A stretch of 64,000 nucleotides of DNA from JAFLCL01 sp039809495 (GTDB taxonomy: Bacteria > Myxococcota_A > Polyangia > Polyangiales > Sandaracinaceae): NCBI GenBank assembly GCA_039809495.1, contig JBDHVC010000024.1, forward strand, positions 1 to 64,000, given 5' to 3'. Position numbers and translations under genes: made by a program. The notes beneath the pieces are model-generated. The model did not search any database, had not been told where the DNA came from, and saw only the letters and a program-made list of their open reading frames with translations. Of this stretch, positions 8,111 through 18,405 are shown in pieces; positions within the stretch are counted from its first letter, which is position 1, and each line of letters opens with the position of its first letter.

Positions 8111-10533
8111 CCGCGTCACGCGCCGCGTCGTCGCTCCAGAGGGCGACCATCGCGCTCGCGCTCGTCGCCGTCGCGGCCTGCGCGCAGCAGCCGATCGGGG
8201 TCTCGGTCCGCACGTTCAACCGCCCGATCCAGCTCGCGCTGGTCTGCCTCGAGACGGCGACGGGGCTCGGGCGCTCGATGGAGGACTGCCGCCTCGACTC
8301 GTCCGGCGTGTCACCGCCGGGGCTCGCGATGCACGCCCTCGTCCTGCAGGAGGCGCGCGGCGAGGTGGCGGCCGTCGACCTCGTCGCCCGCGTCGTCATC
8401 GACACCGATCCGGCGATCCCCGGCTACTCCTTCGTCCCCGTCGCGCCCCTCCCGGTCTCCATCGCCGTCCCGACCGTGACGCCGAGCTGCGCGTTCGTCG
8501 CGAGCGCGGGCGCGAGCGAGATCGCGGCGATCGATCTGCGCTCGTTTCGTCGAGAGAGCGCCTCGAGCGCGGAGACGTACCCCGCGCTCGAGCTCCCCTC
8601 GGCGCCGACGGCCATGGTGCTCGATCCGAGCGAGCACGCGCTCTGGGTGGCGCTCACCGAGCGCTCGTCGGTCGCGCGCGTGGAGCTCGATGGCTGCGCC
8701 TTCGGCGCCGTGGAGGAGATCCCGCTCTCGCCCGACGTCCCGCCTTCGACGGTTGGCGCGGCGTCCGACGACCGAAGCGCGTCTCGCTTCTGCCCGACGA
8801 CTTACGAGCCCGAGCCCTCGCCCACGACGAGCCCACGCGACGTCGCGCCGCTCGACGCCGTCGCACGGCCGGCGGTGCTCGCCGTGGGCCGCGAGCTGCT
8901 CGTCGGCGATCGCGCCCTGCCCATCGTCCATCGGATCGATCTCGAGACGCACGCCGAGCTCGCGCCCTTCTCGGTCGGCGCGACCCTCCGCGCGCTCGCC
9001 GTCACGCCCGAGGTCCCGAGCGGCTACGACGCGGGCGCGTACACGATGGAGCGCTTCGTGTACGCGATCGACGACGCCGACGGGACGGTGCTCGCGATCG
9101 ACTACGGCGACCCGTCCTCGCCCAGCTTCGGCGCCGTCCTGCCGATCGGCGCGGGCTCCTCGAGCCGGCCGGACCGCATCCCCTTCCTCGCTGGCGCGCG
9201 GACGCTCGAGATCGTGCGCGCGCGCTACGACGCGTCGGAGCCCTTCGCCCAGCTCTGCGATCCGGCGAGCTTCCCGCGCGACGTCCGGGCGCCTCAGTTC
9301 TCCGTCCTGCGCGGGGTCTTCCTCGTCGCCGGGTTGAACGACGGGACCGTCCGCTTCGTGGACGTCTTCGACAGCGACGCGCTCTGTCGTGGGCGGATCG
9401 AGGGATCGAGCGCGGACTGCTCCAACGTCAGCGAGCCCTTCGTCTACATCCGGCGGCATCACCCGCGGCTCGGGGTCACACCGAGCACCGTGGGCGTCGT
9501 CGCGAACGACGTGAGCTTCGTCGTCAACGGCGCCACCATCCGCCTGAGCGACTCCTCCTCGGAGCTCGCCGAGGTGAGCTGTCCGCCGACGCTCAGGCCG
9601 ATCTTCGGGGCCTCCGGCGATGGGCGCTCGGCGCGCGTCTGCGGGCACACGGATCCGTTCGAGGCGCTCCCCGAGATCTGGGTCGCGAATTGGCAGGGGC
9701 CGCTCCGCGGCACCCAGGCCACCGGGATCTTCTCGACGCTCGCCGACGGCCGCGTCGCGCTCGACTCGAGCATCGACGCGTGCGCGGCCGGCGTCCTCGG
9801 GAGCGAGCAGGCGGGCCTCGCGCCCGCGCCCGAGCGTGACCTCACCGCGGGCGACGTCATCGCCGTCACCTCGACGCTGACGGAGGAGATGGCGGGTGAC
9901 GAGCGGTGTCAGGCGGTGATCGGGATCGAGGGTGGCACCCAGTCCGCGCGCCCGGTGCTGATCCCGATCGCGCGCGCGGTGACCCGGCCCGACGAGCTGA
10001 GGGCCCCGTTCACGAGCCGCCTCCTCGTCGCGTCGGACGCCCCGGTCCTCGATCGAGCGACGCCGGGGCTCGGGATCGCGGACGTCGTGCGCTGCTTCGG
10101 AGCGGCCGCGGTTCGATTCGAGGTCCGCGTGCGCGACGCCTACGCCGTGACGGGGACGCGCTCGGGGGCGCTCCACCGCGTCGCGCGAGGGTCCGACGGG
10201 ACGTGCGCGATCGATCCGAGCCGCCCGACGTCGCGGCAGAGCCGCGCCAGGCCGGGCCTGCTCTTCGCGAACGACGCGATCGCGTTCGAGATCCCCACGC
10301 GACCGGCGTCGGACTCGAGCGAGCTCCGGGTGACCATCGGCACCGTGCCCCCGACGCTGAACCTCGACGTCGGCGCGGCCAGCTCGGTCGGCGGGGCGCG
10401 CTCGCTCGCGATGCCCACCGATCTGCTCTTCAACGACGTGTACCAGCGGCTCTACATCGTCGACGTCGAGCGCCGCGGCCTCATGGAGACCACGATGGAG
10501 CCGCTCCAATACACCCAGACACGCTTCGAATGA
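8107..10533 (+). CDS. Large putative lipoprotein, unknown function, partner of the preceding gene
   Basis: 808 aa. The signal peptide is followed by a lipobox-like VAVAAC. The remainder is strand-rich with propeller-like segments (for example AIDLRSFRRE and LRALAVTPEVPSGYDAG) and many cysteines spread along the chain, consistent with an exported folded protein. Translation is coupled to the upstream lipoprotein by ATGA, and its own stop is coupled to mutS by ATGA at 10530-10533. I do not recognise the family; similar paired lipoproteins are common in myxobacterial genomes (recollection, not tested). Confidence 0.75.
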   Translation: MTASRAASSLQRATIALALVAVAACAQQPIGVSVRTFNRPIQLALVCLETATGLGRSMEDCRLDSSGVSPPGLAMHALVLQEARGEVAAVDLVARVVIDTDPAIPGYSFVPVAPLPVSIAVPTVTPSCAFVASAGASEIAAIDLRSFRRESASSAETYPALELPSAPTAMVLDPSEHALWVALTERSSVARVELDGCAFGAVEEIPLSPDVPPSTVGAASDDRSASRFCPTTYEPEPSPTTSPRDVAPLDAVARPAVLAVGRELLVGDRALPIVHRIDLETHAELAPFSVGATLRALAVTPEVPSGYDAGAYTMERFVYAIDDADGTVLAIDYGDPSSPSFGAVLPIGAGSSSRPDRIPFLAGARTLEIVRARYDASEPFAQLCDPASFPRDVRAPQFSVLRGVFLVAGLNDGTVRFVDVFDSDALCRGRIEGSSADCSNVSEPFVYIRRHHPRLGVTPSTVGVVANDVSFVVNGATIRLSDSSSELAEVSCPPTLRPIFGASGDGRSARVCGHTDPFEALPEIWVANWQGPLRGTQATGIFSTLADGRVALDSSIDACAAGVLGSEQAGLAPAPERDLTAGDVIAVTSTLTEEMAGDERCQAVIGIEGGTQSARPVLIPIARAVTRPDELRAPFTSRLLVASDAPVLDRATPGLGIADVVRCFGAAAVRFEVRVRDAYAVTGTRSGALHRVARGSDGTCAIDPSRPTSRQSRARPGLLFANDAIAFEIPTRPASDSSELRVTIGTVPPTLNLDVGAASSVGGARSLAMPTDLLFNDVYQRLYIVDVERRGLMETTMEPLQYTQTRFE

Positions 10534-13127
10534 CGCGCGCTCGTGGCCCGGGCGAGAAGCGCTCGCCCGCGATGGAGCAGTTCTTCCGGGCGAAGGAGCA
10601 GTACCCCGACGCGCTGATCTTCTTTCGCATGGGAGACTTCTACGAGCTCTTCCACGAAGACGCGCTGGTCGCCGCCAAGGCGCTCGATCTCGCGCTGACC
10701 TCCCGCCAGAAGGGCAGCGACGGGCAGGACATCCCGATGGCGGGGGTCCCGCACCACGCCGCCGCGGGCTACCTCGCGCGCCTCGTCGAGCGGGGGCATC
10801 GCGTCGCGATCTGCGAGCAGATGGCGGATCCCGCGACGGTGAAGGGGCTCGTCCCGCGTGAGGTCGTGCGGGTGGTGACGCCCGGCCTCGCGCTCGACGC
10901 CGAGGCGCTCTCGGAGCGGGTCGACAACTGGCTCGTGGTCGTCGCGCGGGACGAGGAGGGCGTCGTGCTCGCGGGGCTCGATCTCGGCCGCGCCGCGGCG
11001 CGGGTGGCGGCGCTCGCCGACGAGGTCGAGCTGATCGCCGAGCTCACCCGCATGGAGCCCCGCGAGCTGCTCACCACGGGGCTCTCCGCGCCGACCCTCG
11101 CGGCGCTCCCGATCTCGTTCCCGCGCGCTCGGATCGCCGCCGCGCCGAGCGAGGCGCCCGAGGCGCTCGCCGAGGCGCTCGCCGTGACGTCGTCCGAGGC
11201 GCTCTCCGATCGCGAGCGGCGCTGCCTCTCGCGAGCCCTCGGGTACGCGGGCGCCGCGCACCCCCACGCCTCGATCCGCGTCGAGGAACTCGATCGAGGC
11301 GGGACGCGAGCGACGCTCGGCCTCGACGAGCCGGCGATCCGCAACCTCGAGCTCCTCCGCTCGCTCGGCGGAGACGCGGAGGGCTCGCTGATCCACGCGA
11401 TCGACGCGACGCGAACGGCGATGGGCGCGCGCATGCTCCGCCGGCGGCTCGTGCGCCCCCTCTTGGATGTCGGGGCGATCCGCCGACGGCTCGACGGCGT
11501 CGAGCGCTTCGTGGAGGACGCACACACGCGGGCGGCGCTCCGGGCCGAGCTCGATCGCGTCGCGGATCTCGAGCGGCTCGTGACGCGCGCGGAGCTCGCG
11601 CTCGCGTCGCCGCGCGAGCTCGGCGCGATCCGGCGCAGCCTCGCTTCGGCGCGCGCGATCGCCGATCAGCTGTCGGATCGCGGGGTTCACCCCTTGATCG
11701 ACGACGGCGCGGGGGGGGCGCCCGAGCTCGCGGACGCGCTCCGCTCGGAGCTCGAGCGCGTGCTCGAGGACGAGCTCCCGCTCGTGGCCTCGCAAGGGGG
11801 CATCGTGCGGGCGGGCGCGGACCCGCGCGTGGACGCCGCGCGACAGCTCGCGTCCTCGAGCCGTGACGTCCTCGTCGCGCTCGAGGCGCGCGAGCGCGAG
11901 GCGAGCGGCATCGCCTCGTTGAAGATCCGCTTCACGCGGGTCTTCGGCCACTACATCGAGATCACGCGGGCGAACCTGAAGAGCACGCCCGCGCACTTCA
12001 GGCGCAAGCAGACCGTCGCGAACGCCGAGCGCTACACGACGGACGAGCTCGACGAGCTCGACCACGCGATCGCGTCGGCCGAGGAGCGGCTCGGCGCGCT
12101 CGAGCTCGAGCGCTTCGAGGCGCTGCGCCTGCGCGTCGCCGCCGAGGCGCGCAGGCTGCGCGCGATCGCCTCCTGGCTCGCGGACCTCGACGTGACGAGC
12201 GCGCTCGCGGAGGTGGCGGCGGTCCACGGGTACGTTCGGCCCGAGGTCGACGACTCCGAGCGCCTCGACCTCGAGGGCGCGAGGCACCCGGTCGTCGAGC
12301 GCGCGCTCCCGGCGGGCTCGTTCGTCCCGAACGACGTCCACCTCGACGCGCGCGGCGAGCGCCTCTGGATCATCACGGGCCCCAACATGGCGGGGAAATC
12401 GACGGTGATGCGCCAGGCGGCGCTGATCGTCCTGCTCGCTCAGCTCGGGTCGTACGTGCCCGCGCGGAAGGCTCGCGTCGGGGTCGTCGATCGGATCTAC
12501 ACGCGAATCGGGGCGAGCGACAACCTCGCGCGCGGCCAGAGCACGTTCATGGTCGAGATGGCGGAGACGGCCGAGCTGCTCCGCGGCGCGACGGGCCGCT
12601 CGCTCGTCGTGCTCGACGAGGTCGGGCGGGGGACCTCCACCTACGACGGGCTCGCGATCGCTCGCGCGGTCGCCGAGCACCTGGTCGATCGCGTGCGCTG
12701 CCGCGCGCTCTTCGCGACCCACTACCACGAGCTCGCCGCGCTCGAGGCGGCGCGTCCGGGCGCCGTCCGGAACCAGAACGCCGTCGCGCGCGAGCACCGC
12801 GGTGAGGTCGTGTTCCTCCATCGGATCATGCCCGGGAGCGCGAACCGGAGCTACGGCGTCGCGGTCGCCCGTCTCGCGGGGCTGCCCCGCGAGGTCGTGG
12901 AGCGGGCGCGCGCGATCCTGGACGAGCTCGAGCGACGCCCGAGCTCGGGGGAGGCGTCGGCGCAGCTCGCGCTCTTCGCCGCGCCGACGAGCGCGGAGGA
13001 TCCTCGGAGCGCGGTGCTCGAGGAGCTCGAGGCGATCGACGTCTCGCGCACGACGCCGCTGGAGGCGCTCGCCCGCCTCGACGCGTGGGTCGCTCGGCTC
13101 CGAGGCTCGCGCGATCGCGAGGGCTGA
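10530..13127 (+). CDS. mutS: DNA mismatch repair protein MutS
   Basis: Mismatch recognition ATPase, 865 aa (E. coli 853). The mismatch-reading motif is present as F37-Y38-E39 in RMGDFYELF. The ATPase has Walker A GPNMAGKST at residues 617-625, then the Walker B-type VVLDEVGRGTSTYDGLAIA and ATHYHEL. A larger open frame runs upstream, but MutS homology begins just after the ATG at 10530, which overlaps the stop of the lipoprotein gene (ATGA). The coupling to an unrelated lipoprotein pair is odd for a repair gene. No mutL is in the window. Confidence 0.98.
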   Translation: MTRARGPGEKRSPAMEQFFRAKEQYPDALIFFRMGDFYELFHEDALVAAKALDLALTSRQKGSDGQDIPMAGVPHHAAAGYLARLVERGHRVAICEQMADPATVKGLVPREVVRVVTPGLALDAEALSERVDNWLVVVARDEEGVVLAGLDLGRAAARVAALADEVELIAELTRMEPRELLTTGLSAPTLAALPISFPRARIAAAPSEAPEALAEALAVTSSEALSDRERRCLSRALGYAGAAHPHASIRVEELDRGGTRATLGLDEPAIRNLELLRSLGGDAEGSLIHAIDATRTAMGARMLRRRLVRPLLDVGAIRRRLDGVERFVEDAHTRAALRAELDRVADLERLVTRAELALASPRELGAIRRSLASARAIADQLSDRGVHPLIDDGAGGAPELADALRSELERVLEDELPLVASQGGIVRAGADPRVDAARQLASSSRDVLVALEAREREASGIASLKIRFTRVFGHYIEITRANLKSTPAHFRRKQTVANAERYTTDELDELDHAIASAEERLGALELERFEALRLRVAAEARRLRAIASWLADLDVTSALAEVAAVHGYVRPEVDDSERLDLEGARHPVVERALPAGSFVPNDVHLDARGERLWIITGPNMAGKSTVMRQAALIVLLAQLGSYVPARKARVGVVDRIYTRIGASDNLARGQSTFMVEMAETAELLRGATGRSLVVLDEVGRGTSTYDGLAIARAVAEHLVDRVRCRALFATHYHELAALEAARPGAVRNQNAVAREHRGEVVFLHRIMPGSANRSYGVAVARLAGLPREVVERARAILDELERRPSSGEASAQLALFAAPTSAEDPRSAVLEELEAIDVSRTTPLEALARLDAWVARLRGSRDREG

Positions 13128-13178
13128 CGGCGCGCTGGCTCGGCGCGGCGCGCGGGGAGCGTCGGCGCGCGCGGGTGA

Positions 13179-13184
13179 TACAGT
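13179..13184 (+). promoter_or_regulatory. Candidate -10 element (TACAGT), leaderless spacing
   Basis: TACAGT ends 6 bases before the ATG at 13191. If it is the -10 hexamer, transcription would begin at or next to the start codon. No stronger Shine-Dalgarno sequence than GAGG is present. Confidence 0.45.
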
Positions 13185-13190
13185 CGAGGC

Positions 13191-14297
13191 ATGGCAGACG
13201 AGCACGAGGCGTATGTGCGTGCCCGTGCGGCGCTCTCGGAGGCCGATCGCGCGATCGCCCGCGCGCTCGAGGCTCGGGCGCGGGCCGTCCGCGCGATCGT
13301 CGCGCTCCGAGCGGAGCGGCCCGAGGCGTACCTCCAGCTCCCGCGCATCGAGGAGGTGCTCGCCGACGTCGAGGTCGCGCGGAGCGAGGCTGGGCGTGCC
13401 CTGCCCGACGCGGCGATCGAGCCGATCTATCGGGAGATCCTCGGCGCGTGCGCGCTCCTCGCGGCGCCGCTTCGCGTCGCGCTCGCCGGGCTCGATCCGA
13501 GCCTCGCGGCGGTGGCGGCGCGCAAGGTCTTCGGCTCGATCGTGGAGCTCGTCACCCGCCCGAGCGTCGAGGACGCGCTCCGCGCGATCGAGCGAGGCGA
13601 GGCGAGCTGTGCGGTGGTGCCGCTCGAGACGGGGAGCGACGGGACGAGCGCCGCGACGTTGTTCACGCTCGCGCGGAGCGCGGGGCGGATCGTGGGCGAG
13701 GTGACGATCCCCAACGCGTATCACCTCTACTCGCGGACGGGGAACGCGAGCGACGTCGAGAAGATCTACGCGACGCCGATCGCGCTCACCGCCTCGTCGC
13801 GCTCGCTCGAGCGCGACTTCCCGAGCGCCACGGTGATCGAGGTGCGCGCGGCGAGCGTCGCGGCCGAGCTGGCGGCCGGGGATCATGGCGGCGCCGCGGT
13901 GGCGACGAGCGACGCCGACGCTCCAGGCCTCGCGCTCGTCCGCTCGCACGTCGAGGATGACGGATCGCTCGAGACCCGGTTCGTGGTGGTGGGGCGGGAG
14001 GCGTCGCGCCGCACGGGGCGCGATCGCACGGTGATCGTCCTCGAATTGGGCGAGGAGCCCGGCTCGCTCTACGCGGCGCTCGAGCCCTTCGCGCGGCGCG
14101 GGATCAACCTGACGCGGGTCGAGTCGCGCCGGGCGCCCGGCTCCGCGCTCGGCTCGACGTTCTTCCTCGAATTCGACGGACACGCGAGCGATCGCGCGAT
14201 CGTGTCGGTCCTCGACGACGTGCGCGGCAAGAGCCGCCTCGTGAAGGTGCTCGGCAGCTTCCCGCGCCCGACGCGCGAGGGCGAGAGCGCGCGGTGA
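13191..14297 (+). CDS. Degenerate chorismate mutase/prephenate dehydratase-like protein with ACT domain
   Basis: 368 aa with the P-protein (PheA) layout: an AroQ-like helical N terminus (~1-90), a PDT-like bilobed part (~93-270) and a C-terminal ACT domain (~283-360: EPGSLYAALEPFARRGINLTRVESR). The ACT domain and the TRFVVV motif are well kept. However, the usual GPxGTFS/GPKGSYS motif is replaced by AGLDPSLAA, VVPIENT by VVPLETG, and the substrate-loop His-Pro is lost; the AroQ lysine position appears to be Arg. Position before aroA-cmk-rpsA is the classic pheA location. It could be a divergent active enzyme, or a phenylalanine-sensing pseudoenzyme. Confidence 0.75.
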   Translation: MADEHEAYVRARAALSEADRAIARALEARARAVRAIVALRAERPEAYLQLPRIEEVLADVEVARSEAGRALPDAAIEPIYREILGACALLAAPLRVALAGLDPSLAAVAARKVFGSIVELVTRPSVEDALRAIERGEASCAVVPLETGSDGTSAATLFTLARSAGRIVGEVTIPNAYHLYSRTGNASDVEKIYATPIALTASSRSLERDFPSATVIEVRAASVAAELAAGDHGGAAVATSDADAPGLALVRSHVEDDGSLETRFVVVGREASRRTGRDRTVIVLELGEEPGSLYAALEPFARRGINLTRVESRRAPGSALGSTFFLEFDGHASDRAIVSVLDDVRGKSRLVKVLGSFPRPTREGESAR

Positions 14298-14343
14298 GCG
14301 CGGGGCGTGCAACGCGACGACGCTCGCGGTACGCACTCGCCCG

Positions 14344-15696
14344 ATGCGACGCTTTCGTGTGAGCCGAAGCGGCCCCCTCCGAGGGAGCGTGACCGTCCCC
14401 GGCGACAAGTCGATCGGGCATCGCGCGCTGATCTTCGCGGCGCTCGCGGAGGGGCGCTCGCGCCTCACGAACCTCTCCGAGGGGCTCGACGTCGAGGCGA
14501 CCCGCGCGGCGCTCGAGGCGATGGGCGTCGCGTTCACGCGCGAGCCCGACGGCGCCACGCGCGTCGAGGGCGTCGGCCTCGAGGGGCTCCGGGCGCCCTC
14601 GGGCGTCATCGACTGTGGGAACTCGGGGACGACGATGCGCCTCTTGGCGGGCGTCATCGCGGCGCAGCGCTTCGGCACGCGGCTCGTCGGCGACGCGAGC
14701 CTGTCGCGGCGCCCGATGGGTCGGATCATCGAGCCGCTGCGCGCTCGAGGCGCGCAGATCTCCGGCGTGCGCGGGGCGGATCCCGAGGAGCGCTACGCGC
14801 CGCTCTCGATCGCGCCGCTGCTCGAGGGCGAGCGCCTCTCGGGCCTGCGCTACGAGGCGCCGATCGCGAGCGCGCAGGTGAAGAGCTGCCTCCTGCTCTC
14901 GGGCCTCTACGCGGACGGGCCGACGAGCATCTACGAGCCGCTCCTCTCGCGCGATCACACCGAGCGGATGATGCTCGCGCTCGGCGTGCCCTTCCGGACG
15001 GCCGGGCCGATCTCGGTGCTCGATCCGACGGGCTGGGAGCGCCGCTGGGGCGGCTTCGACTGGACGATCCCTGGCGATCTCTCGAGCGCCGCGTTCTTCC
15101 TCGTCGCGGGCGCGCTCGTCCCGGGCAGCGAGGTCGCGATCGAGGGCGTCGGCACGAACCCGACGCGGACCGGGCTCTTCGACGTGCTCGGGCTGACGCG
15201 CTCGCGGATCCAGGTCATCCCGAGGGGTGACGCGGCGGGCCAGGAGCCCGTCGCCCGGCTCGTGGCGCGCGCGGGCGCTCCTTCGCCCTTTCGCGTCGGC
15301 GGCGAGATGCTGACGCGCATGATCGACGAGGTCCCCATCGCCTGCGTCCTCGCGGCGCTCGCGAGCGGCCGCAGCGACATCCGGGACGCGGAGGAGCTCC
15401 GCGCGAAGGAGAGCGATCGGCTGCGCGCGATGAGGGAGGTGCTCTCGGCGTTCGGGGTCGACGTCGTCGAGCTGAACGACGGGCTCACGATCCACGGGGG
15501 GCGCCCGCTCCGCGCGGCGCACGTCCACGCCCACGGCGATCACCGCGTCGCGATGGCGGCCGTCGTGCTCGGCCTCCTCGCGGACGGCGAGAGCGTGGTC
15601 GACGACGTCGCGTGCGTCAGGACGAGCTTCCCGGGCTTCGCGGCCGCGCTCGGCGCGCTCGGCGCGAGCGTCGTCGAGGAGGACGTCGAGGCATGA
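14344..15696 (+). CDS. aroA: 3-phosphoshikimate 1-carboxyvinyltransferase (EPSP synthase)
   Basis: Sixth step of the shikimate pathway: transfers enolpyruvyl from PEP to shikimate-3-phosphate. The 450-aa product shows the N-terminal PGDKSIGHRALIFAALAEG motif (Lys22), GNSGTTMRLL, RPMGRIIEPLRARGA, the SAQVKSCLLLSGLYADG block, and the C-terminal ESDRLRAM and GDHRVAMAAVV motifs, so it looks complete. The stop overlaps the cmk start (ATGA). The ATG at 14344 directly precedes the family homology; TACGCA 8 bases upstream resembles the TANNNT elements seen elsewhere. Confidence 0.97.
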   Translation: MRRFRVSRSGPLRGSVTVPGDKSIGHRALIFAALAEGRSRLTNLSEGLDVEATRAALEAMGVAFTREPDGATRVEGVGLEGLRAPSGVIDCGNSGTTMRLLAGVIAAQRFGTRLVGDASLSRRPMGRIIEPLRARGAQISGVRGADPEERYAPLSIAPLLEGERLSGLRYEAPIASAQVKSCLLLSGLYADGPTSIYEPLLSRDHTERMMLALGVPFRTAGPISVLDPTGWERRWGGFDWTIPGDLSSAAFFLVAGALVPGSEVAIEGVGTNPTRTGLFDVLGLTRSRIQVIPRGDAAGQEPVARLVARAGAPSPFRVGGEMLTRMIDEVPIACVLAALASGRSDIRDAEELRAKESDRLRAMREVLSAFGVDVVELNDGLTIHGGRPLRAAHVHAHGDHRVAMAAVVLGLLADGESVVDDVACVRTSFPGFAAALGALGASVVEEDVEA

Positions 15697-16370
15697 GGGC
15701 GCGCGGCGTCATCATCGCGATCGACGGCCCCGCGGGCGCGGGCAAGAGCTCGATCGCGCGCCTGGTCGCGGCGCGGCTCGGCTACACGCTGGTGGACACG
15801 GGCGCGCTCTACCGCGCGATCGCGCTCTGGGCGGCTCGCCGCGGGATCTCGCTCGACGACGGCCCCGCCCTCGGCGAGCTCGCGTCGGCGCTCCGCTTCG
15901 CCTTCGTCGACGGCGTGCTCGAGGTCGACGGCGAGCGGCCGCTCGGTCTCTTGCGGACGCCGGAGACGTCGGTCGGCGCCTCGCGCGTCTCGGTCCATCC
16001 CCAGGTCCGCGCGGCGCTGCTCGGCGTGCAGCGCGGCCTCGGCCGCGACGGCGGCGTCGTGCTCGAGGGGCGCGACGTGGGCACGGTGATCTTTCCCGAC
16101 GCCGAGGTGAAGGTCTTCCTCGTCGCGACGGACGAAGAGCGCGCGCGCCGGCGGCACGCCGAGCACCTCGCGCGGGGCGAGCCGGTGACGATGGAGCAGA
16201 TCCGCTCGGAGCTTCGAGAGCGCGATCTCCGGGACGCCGGTCGAGAGCACGCGCCGCTGCGCGAGGCGAAGGACGCGATCCGCATCGACACGACCGGACG
16301 ATCGCTCGACGAGCTGGTCGACGAGATCGTCGGGCTCGCGCGCCGAGCGGCCACGAGCCGACCGGATTGA
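15693..16370 (+). CDS. cmk: Cytidylate kinase
   Basis: Phosphorylates CMP/dCMP with ATP. 225 aa, the usual length. P-loop GPAGAGKSS at residues 12-20, then VDTGALYRAIAL, the EGRDVGTVIFPDA block and the C-terminal DxxRxxxPL-like stretch (RDAGREHAPL). The in-frame extension upstream of 15693 is not homologous, and the ATG overlaps the aroA stop (ATGA), which fixes the start. The aroA-cmk-rpsA order is widely conserved in proteobacteria. Confidence 0.97.
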   Translation: MRARGVIIAIDGPAGAGKSSIARLVAARLGYTLVDTGALYRAIALWAARRGISLDDGPALGELASALRFAFVDGVLEVDGERPLGLLRTPETSVGASRVSVHPQVRAALLGVQRGLGRDGGVVLEGRDVGTVIFPDAEVKVFLVATDEERARRRHAEHLARGEPVTMEQIRSELRERDLRDAGREHAPLREAKDAIRIDTTGRSLDELVDEIVGLARRAATSRPD

Positions 16371-16542
16371 CACGCCATCTCCCCGCTGCTAGCCCAGGCG
16401 CCCTTCGCGGGCGTTCCTCGCGCCGCGTCGCGTGCCCGAGCTCCTCTCGGGCGAGCGCGCTCCGTCGATTGATTCCGACGGGGCGCGTGAACGGTCGGTT
16501 CCCAACCCAACCTCGACGAATCAGAAAGGCCCACCCAACCAG

Positions 16543-18303
<1,761 letters not shown>

Positions 18304-18345
18304 CCGGCAAAGGGAGCTGACAGCGCGCCGTCTTCGGCGGGCGAC

Positions 18346-18377
18346 GAGAGGCTGGATCCGAGAGGGTCCGGCCTCTC
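18346..18377. terminator. Hairpin terminator between rpsA and the convergent membrane-protein gene
   Basis: A 14-bp stem (18346-18359 with 18364-18377, two G-U pairs on the + strand) closes on the GNRA-type tetraloop GAGA. There is no long U tract. It lies between two converging genes and could serve both strands. Confidence 0.7.
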
Positions 18378-18405
18378 TCGCTCGGAGCCCCGAGAGGATC
18401 ACGCC

